NCBI RefSeq assembly: GCF_900103805.1
Contig: NZ_FNIB01000005.1
Location: 276,593 to 340,592 of the forward strand
Reading direction: 5' to 3'
DNA: 64,000 nucleotides
Source of the DNA: Cryobacterium flavum
GTDB lineage: Bacteria; Actinomycetota; Actinomycetes; Actinomycetales; Microbacteriaceae
The notes under the pieces were generated by a model. That model searched no databases. It was given only the letters and a program-made list of their open reading frames with translations, and was not told the origin of the DNA. The position numbers were made by a program, and so were the translations under genes. The number at the start of each line of letters is the position of its first letter. Within the stretch, counting starts at the first letter, position 1. Below are positions 43,523 to 51,438 of the stretch, piece by piece.

Positions 43523-43773
43523 ACCGCATCGACATTGTCTATGGCGGCAAACCGTATTCGATCGGCGGCCGTTCCATTGAAGCAGTCCAGGTGGAGATCG
43601 ACGGCGCCCTGGGCGCCGGGCTCCCGTACTGGTTGCGCGTGAACAGCGGTGAAGGCCGGTTCGAAGACGCCTATTTGCTTATCGCGCCCGGCATCGCCGT
43701 GGCGATGGTCAACGTCAAGCCGAACGGTGTCGATCACGATCACGACGGTGATGAGCTGCACGAACAGGATTAG
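43519..43773 (+). CDS. Small hypothetical protein coupled to the DUF7882 gene
   Basis: 84 residues from ATG 43519 (ATGA overlap), starting MNRIDIVYGGKPYSIGGRSI and ending with a His/Asp-rich tail (VDHDHDGDELHEQD) that could bind metal. No membrane helix is predicted. It is unrecognised, but the overlap implies shared function with the DUF7882 protein. Confidence 0.72.
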   Translation: MNRIDIVYGGKPYSIGGRSIEAVQVEIDGALGAGLPYWLRVNSGEGRFEDAYLLIAPGIAVAMVNVKPNGVDHDHDGDELHEQD

Positions 43774-43809
43774 CGCCCCGCTCTGGCCGTCTATCCAGCC
43801 GGAGGCTGA

Positions 43810-43815
43810 CACACT
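43810..43815 (+). promoter_or_regulatory. Possible leaderless -10 hexamer CACACT for menC
   Basis: CACACT is 6 nt before ATG 43822, the same hexamer and spacing as at the M23 peptidase gene. Confidence 0.35.
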
Positions 43816-43821
43816 GGAACC

Positions 43822-44826
43822 ATGATGACCTCACTGGATGCCACGGTCCCCCCCCTGGAAGAGCTTCTCGGTTCCGCACACGTCGTCTCACTGAAACTGT
43901 TCGACCGGTTTCGCGGGTTGGACAGCCGGGAAGCACTGCTGTTAGAAGGCCCGGAAGGCTGGACCGAGTTCTCGCCATTCGTCGAGTATGACGATGCCGA
44001 GGCCGCCAACTGGTTGCGGGCCGCGATCGACTTCGGCTGGCAGGGCACTCCCCACGCGCTGCGCACGAGCATTCCGGTCAACGCCACCGTGCCCGCCGTT
44101 CCGGCCGAGAAGGTGGCCGAGGTACTCGCCCGTTTTCCCGGCTGCCGCACCGCGAAGGTCAAAGTCGCCAGCCCCGATCAGACCCTCGCGGACGACGTCG
44201 CCCGGGTAGCCGAGGTGCGCCGCGTGCTCGGCCCTGAGGGGCGCATCCGCATCGATGCGAACGGGCTGTGGAACGTCGACGAAGCCGAACACGCCATTCA
44301 TGCGCTGAGCGCTTTCGACCTCGAGTACGTCGAGCAGCCCTGCATGACCGTGCCGGAGCTCGCCGATATCCGTCACCGCACGACCTATCTGAGCGTGCCG
44401 ATCGCCGCCGACGAGAGCGTGCGCAAGAGCGGCGACCCGCTTGCCGTAGCCAGGGCCGGCGCCGCCGACATTCTGGTGATCAAGGCGCAGCCGCTCGGCG
44501 GCATCCGTGCAGCGCTGTCCATCATCGGCCAGACCGGACTGCCGGTCGTCGTCTCCAGCGCCCTCGACACGTCGATCGGACTGTCGATGGGCGCGCACCT
44601 GGCAGCATCCGTTCCGGGGCTTTACTTCGACTGCGGTCTCGGCACGGCGTCGTTGCTGGCCGAAGACGTTACGACCGAGCCGCTGCTGCCGGTCAATGGC
44701 GCCGTCCCGGTGCGCCGGGTCGTGCCTGATGCCGCGCTGCTAGCGCAGCACGCGGCCAGCCCCGAGCGCCGCGACTGGTGGCTAGCGCGCTTAGCGCGCA
44801 CCCACGCGTTGATCGCCGCCGAGTAG
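43822..44826 (+). CDS. menC: o-Succinylbenzoate synthase MenC
   Basis: A 334-residue enolase-superfamily dehydratase of the menaquinone pathway. The lysine pair motif is TAKVKVA, and the metal ligands lie in RIDANGLWN, YVEQPC and IAADESV, with a second lysine in LVIKAQPLGG. The start is ATG 43822 or the adjacent 43825. It lies downstream of the small DUF7882 pair and is convergent with ccsB, with a perfect hairpin between them. Confidence 0.93.
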   Translation: MMTSLDATVPPLEELLGSAHVVSLKLFDRFRGLDSREALLLEGPEGWTEFSPFVEYDDAEAANWLRAAIDFGWQGTPHALRTSIPVNATVPAVPAEKVAEVLARFPGCRTAKVKVASPDQTLADDVARVAEVRRVLGPEGRIRIDANGLWNVDEAEHAIHALSAFDLEYVEQPCMTVPELADIRHRTTYLSVPIAADESVRKSGDPLAVARAGAADILVIKAQPLGGIRAALSIIGQTGLPVVVSSALDTSIGLSMGAHLAASVPGLYFDCGLGTASLLAEDVTTEPLLPVNGAVPVRRVVPDAALLAQHAASPERRDWWLARLARTHALIAAE

Positions 44827-44841
44827 CCCGGGATTCTTCCT

Positions 44842-44898
44842 GCGAAAGCGGAAAAACGTTGCTTCAGACCGACCGAAGCAACGTTTTTCCGCTTTCGC
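44842..44898. terminator. Bidirectional hairpin between menC and ccsB
   Basis: Perfect 24-bp arms (44842-44865 and 44875-44898) with a 9-nt loop contain internal A5 and T5 runs, so either strand gives a GC stem followed by a U-tract. It is a textbook bidirectional terminator, although the arms are unusually long. Confidence 0.75.
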
Positions 44899-44909
44899 GT
44901 CGTTAACGG

Positions 44910-45986
44910 CTACAGGCCCGAATAGGCGTGCAGGCCCTTGAAGAACACGTTGACGATGCCGAAGTTGAACATGACGGCGGAGAAACCGATGATCGCCAGC
45001 CAGGCTGAGCGTGATCCGCGCCAGCCGCGGGTCGCGCGGGCGTGAATATAGCCGGCGTAGATGACCCAGATAATGAACGTCCACACCTCTTTGGTGTCCC
45101 AGCCCCAGTACCGGCCCCAGGCCTTCTCGGCCCAGATCGAGCCGGCCATGAGGGTGAAGGTCCACAGGATGAAGCCGATGATGTTGATGCGGTAGGCCAG
45201 GTTCTCCAACGTTGCCGACGACGGCAGCGTGGCCAGAAAACGAAGGCGCAGAGCGGATGCGATCGGCCCGCGAGGCGCGGCCGCCCCCTCCAGTACGTGG
45301 TTCTCCCGCCGGGACTGCAACAGTTGCACGGCCGACAGGGCAAAGCCCAAGGCGAACATTCCGGTGCCGAGTGACGCCACGAAGACGTGGATCACGAGCC
45401 ACGCTGACTGCAGAGCCGGCGGCAGCGGAGCGACCTCCACGTAGAACTGCAGGGCAGCGATGCCGAGCAGTACGAGCACGAGCCCGGTAACGAAGGTTCC
45501 GAGAAAACGCAGGTCGGAACGGACCAGCACGATCAGGAACACCGTCATGATGAGCAGGGTTCCGGTCATGGCGAACTCGTACATGTTCGCCCACGGCACC
45601 CGGTCAGCGGCGAAGCCTCGCATGATGGTGGCCGCGAGGTGCAACGCCCAAGCCAGCACGGTCAGGGCGACGCCCACGCGAAGGCTCGACGACCGGCCGT
45701 ATGGCAGCGCGGCGTCATTGTCCATGCGGGCGCTGATCCGGCTCAGTACGGGCCGCTTCAGCGCCGGTCGCTCGAGGGTTCGGGTGCTGCCGACGGAGGC
45801 GGCGGAACCCGCTGATGAGGCGGCATCCGCTTCGATCGAATCGGCCTCTTCGATCGCACCGACGGCACTGGACCGGCGGGCCAGGTCGATCGCGAAGGCG
45901 ATGAAGGCGAGGGCGTAGACGGCCATCGCCGAATACAGCGCGTAGAGCGAGTACGAATTGAGCAGTGCGGAGTCAGTCAGATTCAC
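44910..45986 (-). CDS. ccsB: Cytochrome c biogenesis protein CcsB/ResC
   Basis: A 358-residue haem-handling membrane protein of System II. About eight helices surround the WWD-type signature WGRYWGWDTKEVWTFIIW, with conserved histidines for haem transfer (WALHLAATIMRG, VIHVFVAS). The N-terminal part has a helix (LYSAMAVYALAFIAFAI) and an acidic/serine-rich loop of about 50 residues. GTG 45986 has TAGGCT at 6 nt, overlapping the resB stop. It is the last gene of the phosphatase-tlpA-ccdA-resB-ccsB cluster. Confidence 0.93.
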   Translation of the reverse strand: MNLTDSALLNSYSLYALYSAMAVYALAFIAFAIDLARRSSAVGAIEEADSIEADAASSAGSAASVGSTRTLERPALKRPVLSRISARMDNDAALPYGRSSSLRVGVALTVLAWALHLAATIMRGFAADRVPWANMYEFAMTGTLLIMTVFLIVLVRSDLRFLGTFVTGLVLVLLGIAALQFYVEVAPLPPALQSAWLVIHVFVASLGTGMFALGFALSAVQLLQSRRENHVLEGAAAPRGPIASALRLRFLATLPSSATLENLAYRINIIGFILWTFTLMAGSIWAEKAWGRYWGWDTKEVWTFIIWVIYAGYIHARATRGWRGSRSAWLAIIGFSAVMFNFGIVNVFFKGLHAYSGL

Positions 45987-45992
45987 GATGTA

Positions 45993-45998
45993 AGCCTA
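45993..45998 (-). promoter_or_regulatory. Internal leaderless -10 hexamer TAGGCT for ccsB, overlapping the resB stop
   Basis: TAGGCT is 6 nt before GTG 45986; its TAG is also the resB stop codon (45996-45998). Confidence 0.45.
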
Positions 45999-47672
45999 AG
46001 TCGATTCGGGGGTGGTGGCGACGGTTTGGTGGGAGTTGAGCAGTTTCAGGTGCCGGTCGGCTACGGCCGTGACGGCGGCCTCGAGGGCCGGGTCGTCGCC
46101 GCGGGCGAGGCCGGCGTACTCGAGCTGCACGGTGCCGTCGGCGCGGGTCGTTGCCTTCACCCAGACTCGGCGGCGCGGCACGAGCAACCCGGTGAACAGG
46201 CCGAACAATACGAGCGTGGAGAAGGAGATGAGCCAGATCTGCGTCGGGTCGTAGTGGATATCGAAGCTGGCAAAGCGCGAAACCGACTTGGTGAAGTCAC
46301 CGGCGGCCGACGCGGCCGGGTCATTGTCGACGAAGCTGACCGTGCCGAGGCCGTTCGGCAACTCGGCTGAGGCGCCCGGCTTGAGTTCGATCGATTCAAC
46401 TCCGGTTTTGCCGCCGGTTTGCTGGGTCAGAGTGTCGGTGACGAGCGAATAGACGGATGTCGGCACACCGGCATCGAGACCGAGGTCGCCGGTGTACACG
46501 TTGAGGGTCAGCAGCGGATATTCGAGATCGGGGTAGCTGGAGAAGTTCGCTCCCGACGCCGCTTTGTCCTGGGTGGGATAGAAGAAGCCAATCATGCCGA
46601 GCTGTTCGGCCAGGCCGTCGGGAACCTTCACGATGCCCAGCGAGGTGAGGTTGGCGTCCTGCGGCAGGAACGGCACCGAATCGGAAAACACGACGGTGCC
46701 GTCGGGGGCCGTGACCTGAATGGTCGGTGCGTACCCGTTGCCGAGCAGGTAAATACTGGTGCCGTTGGTGCGCAGCGGTCCGTTGACCTTGACGACGCCG
46801 GGCTCTGGAGCCTCGCCCTTGGGGGTGACAGTGACGTCGGCGGTGAAGTCGATCGGCTGCCCGTAGGCCTGCAGGTTCTGCTGTTCGTAGGAGACCGAGA
46901 AGTCGTCGAGGCTCAGCGTGTACGGGTCGAGGGTGGTGTCATCGAAGAAGCGCCCAGGGTTGAAGGAGTCGTAGGCGAGCAGGGTGTTCACGAAGGTCTG
47001 GCCTTCAACCAGCACGCGCTGGCCGGCGAAGCCGTAGCCGCCACCGAAGCCGACGGTCACCAGAATGCCCACGAGCGCCGCGTGAAAAACGAGGTTGCCG
47101 GTTTCCCGTAGGTACCCACGCTCGGCCGAAACGGATGATTCGGTGTCGGAATCGAAGCGGGCGACGCGGTAGCCGCTGGATTTCAGGACCGTGCGGGCGT
47201 GGGTGATGGCGGTGGCGGCATCCGCTTGCGCCGGCGCGTCTCGTTCGGTGAAACCCGATAGTCGGGAGAGCCGGGCCGGCGTGGTCGGCGGCTTGGCGCG
47301 CAGGGCCTGAAAGTGGTGCTTGGTGCGCGGAATGACGCAGCCGATGAGCGAGATGAACAGCAGCAGGTAGATCGCCGAGAACCAGGCCGACGTGTAGACG
47401 TCGAAGGCCTGCAGCTTGTCAAGGTTCGGCGCGAGGTCGGGGTTGTCGGCGAAGTACTGGGTGACGCCGTTCGGGTCGGAGCTACGCTGCGGCACGAGCG
47501 ACCCTGGAATGGCCGCGATGGCGAGCATCAGCAGCAGGAACAGCGCGGTGCGCATGCTCGTGAGCTGACGCCAGAACCAGCGCAACCAGCCGGTCAGGCC
47601 GAGTTTGGGCTGCACGACGCCGGGCCCCTGTGTCTGCGGGCGGGAATCGTAGTGGTCAGATGGCCGGGACAA
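45996..47672 (-). CDS. resB: Cytochrome c biogenesis protein ResB
   Basis: A 558-residue System II partner of CcsB from TTG 47672 (MSRPSDHYDS); a TTG at 47681 gives three more residues. Both overlap the ccdA stop. Three N-terminal helices (QLTSMRTALFLLLMLAIAAIPGSLVPQR is the family signature), a large extracytoplasmic domain (about 200-450) and a final helix (IWLISFSTLVLFGLFTGLLVPRRRVW) match ResB. It delivers reduced haem to apocytochrome c outside the membrane together with CcsB. Confidence 0.92.
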   Translation of the reverse strand: MSRPSDHYDSRPQTQGPGVVQPKLGLTGWLRWFWRQLTSMRTALFLLLMLAIAAIPGSLVPQRSSDPNGVTQYFADNPDLAPNLDKLQAFDVYTSAWFSAIYLLLFISLIGCVIPRTKHHFQALRAKPPTTPARLSRLSGFTERDAPAQADAATAITHARTVLKSSGYRVARFDSDTESSVSAERGYLRETGNLVFHAALVGILVTVGFGGGYGFAGQRVLVEGQTFVNTLLAYDSFNPGRFFDDTTLDPYTLSLDDFSVSYEQQNLQAYGQPIDFTADVTVTPKGEAPEPGVVKVNGPLRTNGTSIYLLGNGYAPTIQVTAPDGTVVFSDSVPFLPQDANLTSLGIVKVPDGLAEQLGMIGFFYPTQDKAASGANFSSYPDLEYPLLTLNVYTGDLGLDAGVPTSVYSLVTDTLTQQTGGKTGVESIELKPGASAELPNGLGTVSFVDNDPAASAAGDFTKSVSRFASFDIHYDPTQIWLISFSTLVLFGLFTGLLVPRRRVWVKATTRADGTVQLEYAGLARGDDPALEAAVTAVADRHLKLLNSHQTVATTPEST

Positions 47673-48417
47673 AGTTGCCAATCACCCCTTGCAAATCGAG
47701 GAGCCAGGTGTTCCAGATGCCGCTCACCATGAGTACTCCGATGACGACGAGCAGAATCCCGCCGAACAGGTTGATGGCACGAATATGCCGTTTCAGGAAT
47801 GCGACCGATCCGGTGGCCCAGTTGAGTCCGAGAGCGATCAATAGGAACGGAATTCCGAGGCCGAGAGAATAGAACAGCGCGAGCAGGCCGCCCTGCCAGG
47901 GCGATCCGGTGCCGAGGCTGAGCGAGTTGATGGCGGTGAGGGTGGGGCCGGTGCACGGCGTCCAGCCGACCGCGAAGACCGCGCCGAGCACCGGCGCTCC
48001 GGCCAGGCCCATCTTCGGGCGCCAGTTGGTCTTGATGGTGCGTTGCATGGCACCGAACTGCCCGACGAAGACCAGACCGAGCAAAATGACCACGACACCG
48101 GCAATGCGGGTGATCAGGTCGCGATAGGAGTTGAGCCAGAACCCGGCGGCACCGAACACGACTCCGGTGAGCACGAACACCACGGTGAAGCCGAGCACGA
48201 ACAGGCCCACGCCGGCGAGCAGCCGGGTGCGGCCGCGCCGGTCACGCTTGGACGCGCCGGTACGTCCATCGGTGAAACCACCGATATAGGCGAGGTACCC
48301 GGGTACGAGCGGCAGAATGCACGGCGAGGCGAAGGACACCAGCCCGGCAAGCAGTGCGATGGGAATGGCGAAGAGCAGCTGACCGCTGAAGACGATCTCT
48401 CCGAAGGGATTGTTCAC
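47656..48417 (-). CDS. ccdA: Thiol-disulfide transporter CcdA
   Basis: A 253-residue membrane protein with six helices that passes reducing power across the membrane. The paired redox cysteines are in SFASPCILPLVPGYLAYI and VGWTPCTGPTLTAI. GTG 48417 overlaps the tlpA stop by 4 nt; the open frame continues upstream, but inside tlpA. It supplies electrons to the TlpA-like lipoprotein encoded just before it for apocytochrome c reduction. Confidence 0.93.
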   Translation of the reverse strand: MNNPFGEIVFSGQLLFAIPIALLAGLVSFASPCILPLVPGYLAYIGGFTDGRTGASKRDRRGRTRLLAGVGLFVLGFTVVFVLTGVVFGAAGFWLNSYRDLITRIAGVVVILLGLVFVGQFGAMQRTIKTNWRPKMGLAGAPVLGAVFAVGWTPCTGPTLTAINSLSLGTGSPWQGGLLALFYSLGLGIPFLLIALGLNWATGSVAFLKRHIRAINLFGGILLVVIGVLMVSGIWNTWLLDLQGVIGNFVPAI

Positions 48418-49016
48418 TCGGTCGTGCCAGTCTCCGCGATCGTGTCCCGAATCAGGGTTTCCAGAATGGACGGCGAGGTGACCTGGCCGAGAATGCGCGC
48501 AGCGACCCGGCCTTCGGCATCGAGCACGAGGGTGGTGGGTACCGCGTTGGGCGGGATACTGCCGCTGAAGGCGAGCTGCATGGCTCCGGTATCGACGTCG
48601 AGCACCGAGGGGTAGGTCACGCTGTAGGTGTCGTTGAAGGCGATGGCGTTCGGCGCCTGGTCGCGCACGTTGACGCCGAGAAAGCTTGCCCCGTCGTTTT
48701 CGAACTGGGCGTTCAGGCTTTGCAGGTCGGATGCCTCGGCGCGGCACGGCGCGCAGCTCGCGTACCAAAAGTTGACGACGAGAACTTCGCCGAGCTTGTC
48801 AGCACTCGTCACGGTCTCGCCCGTCTCGGTCACGCCGGAGAAGTTGATAGCGTCACCGCGATCGGCGAGGGCGATCTCGGTGACGCTGCCGTCGCCGGCG
48901 ATGAAGCCCTTGCTCGAGCCCTCCCGGTACTGGTCGGCGAGCGGGTCAGAAGAGCAGCCGGCGAGGAGCAACGCGGCGGCCGCGAGTGCGATCAGTGGAA
49001 GGCTGCGGCGGTTCAT
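48414..49016 (-). CDS. TlpA/ResA-like thioredoxin lipoprotein
   Basis: 200 residues with a lipoprotein signal (LAAAALLLAGC, lipidated C21) and a thioredoxin fold bearing the active-site C88-A-P-C91 (VVNFWYASCAPCRAEA). The cis-proline lies in NAVPTTLVLD. It keeps apocytochrome c thiols reduced on the outer face. The ATG overlaps the phosphatase gene stop and the stop overlaps ccdA, both by 4 nt. Confidence 0.93.
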   Translation of the reverse strand: MNRRSLPLIALAAAALLLAGCSSDPLADQYREGSSKGFIAGDGSVTEIALADRGDAINFSGVTETGETVTSADKLGEVLVVNFWYASCAPCRAEASDLQSLNAQFENDGASFLGVNVRDQAPNAIAFNDTYSVTYPSVLDVDTGAMQLAFSGSIPPNAVPTTLVLDAEGRVAARILGQVTSPSILETLIRDTIAETGTTE

Positions 49017-49657
49017 ACGGCACCCACATCGTTGCTCGGGTCGAGAAGGGCCAGTGCCGGGCTGGCGTAGGCGGTTTCGGCGAAGTGATCGCCGTGCCAG
49101 GAGAGGGTGGTGATGCTCGACAGGTCGCAGCGGCGTTGACGCGGGTCATGGGCGAGCCGCTCATGGGCGAGGGAGCGGTGCACCATCCAGATCGGCAGCT
49201 GGTGGCTGACCAGCACGACGTCGCCCTCGTCGACCGAGTTCCAGGCCTCGTCGATCGCCGCAAGCATCCGCTCGGAGACGGCGCGGAACGGTTCGCCCCA
49301 GCTCGGCTTCAGGGGGTTGATCAGGGCCGGCCAGTTGCGCGGGTCGCGGAGCGCGCCGCCCTGGCCGCGCATCCGCTTGCCTTCAAAGACGTTGGTCGGT
49401 TCAATGATGCGTTCGTCGGTGTCGATCGACAGCGAAAAAGCTGTCGCGACCGGGGCGGCCGATTCCTGCGCGCGCTGCAGCGGCGAGGCGATGACGCGCA
49501 CGACCGCGCGGCCGCGTTCGACCAGTTCGTCGGCGGCGGTGGCCGCCATGAGCACGCCCAGCTCGGAGAGCCGGTAGTTCGGCAGCCGTCCGTAGAGCAC
49601 GCGTTCGGGGTTATAAACCTCACCGTGACGCACGAGATGCACTTGACTGGCTACCAC
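49013..49657 (-). CDS. Histidine phosphatase (phosphoglycerate-mutase-like) family protein
   Basis: 214 residues with the catalytic RHG motif (HLVRHGEVYNPERVLYG) near the N-terminus and the second histidine in VVLVSHQLPIW. The family dephosphorylates small phospho-compounds, and the substrate is unknown. It heads the cytochrome c maturation operon in many actinobacteria, so the position is conserved although the link is unexplained. GTG 49657 has TAGACT at 6 nt. Confidence 0.9.
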   Translation of the reverse strand: MVASQVHLVRHGEVYNPERVLYGRLPNYRLSELGVLMAATAADELVERGRAVVRVIASPLQRAQESAAPVATAFSLSIDTDERIIEPTNVFEGKRMRGQGGALRDPRNWPALINPLKPSWGEPFRAVSERMLAAIDEAWNSVDEGDVVLVSHQLPIWMVHRSLAHERLAHDPRQRRCDLSSITTLSWHGDHFAETAYASPALALLDPSNDVGAV

Positions 49658-49663
49658 CCGACT

Positions 49664-49669
49664 AGTCTA
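49664..49669 (-). promoter_or_regulatory. Leaderless -10 hexamer TAGACT for the cytochrome c maturation operon
   Basis: TAGACT is 6 nt before GTG 49657. Confidence 0.55.
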
Positions 49670-49704
49670 CGGAGGGACCAGCCTTGAAACCGCCGTGAGA
49701 GCGC

Positions 49705-50271
49705 TCAGGCGTCAAGAATGCTGATGCTCCGAGCGAGGTCATCCACGATCGGCAGCAACTCGGTCATCAGCGCAATGTTGAAATTGGCGGCGATCACCAC
49801 CACGTCCAGGTCGTCACCCTTCCACGCATACTGCGCAATCGCGGCAATGTCATGATCGGGCTCCCCCACGTCGGCGTAGCGGATGGTGCGCACCCCGTCA
49901 CCGAGCAGCTCCGACGAAAACGTGGTCGCCGTGACGGGGCTCGTCGCGGCGGGGTCGTGCACCGCCGCGAGGTCGTCGAGGGTCAGCTCGGCTGAGCTGG
50001 CGGGGTACAGCACGCTCACAAAGAAGACGTACTCCGCCGGGTTCGCCAGGTAGACAAAGCGCGACTCGGTTTCTGGGCAATCGTTCGCAATCGAGTGCAA
50101 GGATTCGTCGATCCAGCGCGCGGTGGCCGCATCGAGGGTGTGGGCATCCGTCAACAGTCCCGTGATTGTGCCGGCCCAGTCGTCGAGGTGCGCGAATTGG
50201 TTCCAGGGCCATTCCTCGGGAACGTAGAGCCAGAGGTCACGATCAAAGTCGACCCGAATGGTTGCTGTCAT
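49705..50271 (-). CDS. Hypothetical protein of the type VII-linked operon (last gene)
   Basis: 188 residues from ATG 50271, overlapping the preceding stop by 4 nt (ATGA). A soluble acidic alpha/beta protein, starting MTATIRVDFDRDLWLYVPEEWPW and ending IVDDLARSISILDA; no membrane helix or catalytic motif is apparent. The aromatic-rich start and the C-terminal helix resemble the layout of the 213-residue protein encoded just upstream, so the two may be distant paralogues. It might be a chaperone or partner for the secreted proteins of the operon; this is a guess. Confidence 0.7.
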   Translation of the reverse strand: MTATIRVDFDRDLWLYVPEEWPWNQFAHLDDWAGTITGLLTDAHTLDAATARWIDESLHSIANDCPETESRFVYLANPAEYVFFVSVLYPASSAELTLDDLAAVHDPAATSPVTATTFSSELLGDGVRTIRYADVGEPDHDIAAIAQYAWKGDDLDVVVIAANFNIALMTELLPIVDDLARSISILDA

Positions 50272-50909
50272 GCCCAAACCACCGATTCCATCATGACGTC
50301 GAAGAGCTCGGTGAGCGCTTCGACTATTGGTTCGAACTCCGCGATCGGCGCTCCGGAGACCGTGAGCGCTGACACCAGGAAGCTCCCCGGTGCGCCGGGG
50401 ACCGGCCAGCTGTAGTGCACCGTACGCACGGCGGCCACTGTGAGGCGACCGTTTCCGTCCGGCGCACGCGGCAGATCAACAATTTCTCGCACGCAGCGCC
50501 CGGCCCTGGTGCGGGCGACCGTCGCGTTCGGTCCACTGGGCTGCATTCGTTCCGCCAAAAGGGCGACGGCAGTGTCTGACGGAGCGTCGGTGCGCACCTC
50601 GCTCATCACGATTCCTGCTGAAACTGGAACCAGCCACGGCATAGCCAGTGGAAACACGAGGTCAAGCCCACCGGCTCGGCGCGCTTCTGCCGCGATGGTG
50701 CGCAGGCCGGCCCCGAGTCGTTTCTTCTGCGGGCCGTACGTGTCAGTGGGCAGGCCGGCAAATTGTCGGTCGACCAGATTCGTAATGGCAGCATCCGCCG
50801 AGTCGCCTACCGGAATCAGAACCCAGCCCGGGGGAAGTACGAGTCGGTAGGCGCATCGAACACGCGGCGCCGATATTGCAGCTGGCTGCGGCGAAACGGA
50901 TTCAGGCAT
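50268..50909 (-). CDS. Hypothetical protein of the type VII-linked operon
   Basis: 213 residues from ATG 50909, which overlaps the upstream membrane protein stop by 8 nt; the frame is open to 51128 only by overlap. After a short head, YRLVLPPGWVLIPVGDSADAAI begins a soluble alpha/beta protein with a basic stretch (YGPQKKRLGAGLRTIAAEARRAG) and ends EPIVEALTELFDVMMESVVWA. In Micrococcales operons containing WXG100-like genes such proteins recur without a known role. It has no signal peptide. Confidence 0.7.
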   Translation of the reverse strand: MPESVSPQPAAISAPRVRCAYRLVLPPGWVLIPVGDSADAAITNLVDRQFAGLPTDTYGPQKKRLGAGLRTIAAEARRAGGLDLVFPLAMPWLVPVSAGIVMSEVRTDAPSDTAVALLAERMQPSGPNATVARTRAGRCVREIVDLPRAPDGNGRLTVAAVRTVHYSWPVPGAPGSFLVSALTVSGAPIAEFEPIVEALTELFDVMMESVVWA

Positions 50910-51438
50910 CCGCCGACGCTGGCTTCCCTGCGCGGCGAGTGCGCACCGATGGGCCGTCACGCCAGGCCAGCGGAACGAGATGCACCCAGCCCAGGATGTC
51001 GCGTACGACGAAGAGCAGCCACGCCACGAGGTAGACAAACAACGCCAGCGTGCCTTCGTTATGGATGCCGGGAGCGCCGAAATAGGCGGTGCCCAACGGA
51101 ATGGAGAACAGGAAGGCCACGAAGGCAAACCAGGCGAACGTGGCGCGCCCCGGTTTGGGAAACCGTCGCAGTGGCAGCGGGATGGTCCAAATAGAGAGGA
51201 ACAGCATTCCGGCTGCCGGGATGAACAGCGTCCACGATTGGGGGTTGAACGCCGGATACTCGGCGCTCCAGCCGAAGAACCCGCCCTGTTCCTCGGTCGG
51301 CGTCGAGCCGGTCAGGAGTCCGAGCACCGCGATGACGAGCGCTGGCCCCATACAGACAATGACGAAAAACACCAGGGACCCGAAGAACACGCGGTCCGAG
51401 ACACGGAGTGCCCGCTTCTGCCAACCCGGCTTCACCAT
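50902..51438 (-). CDS. Membrane protein of the type VII-linked operon
   Basis: 178 residues from ATG 51438, which overlaps the preceding stop (ATGGTGA). About four membrane helices (about 17-41, 68-85, 97-114 and 128-147) separated by short loops; the first loop is rich in Pro/Trp (GGFFGWSAEYPAFNPQSW). No similarity to ESX core components (EccB, EccC, EccD, EccE) is visible. It is co-translated with the large secreted-type protein and could be its membrane partner or an immunity factor. Confidence 0.7.
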   Translation of the reverse strand: MVKPGWQKRALRVSDRVFFGSLVFFVIVCMGPALVIAVLGLLTGSTPTEEQGGFFGWSAEYPAFNPQSWTLFIPAAGMLFLSIWTIPLPLRRFPKPGRATFAWFAFVAFLFSIPLGTAYFGAPGIHNEGTLALFVYLVAWLLFVVRDILGWVHLVPLAWRDGPSVRTRRAGKPASADA

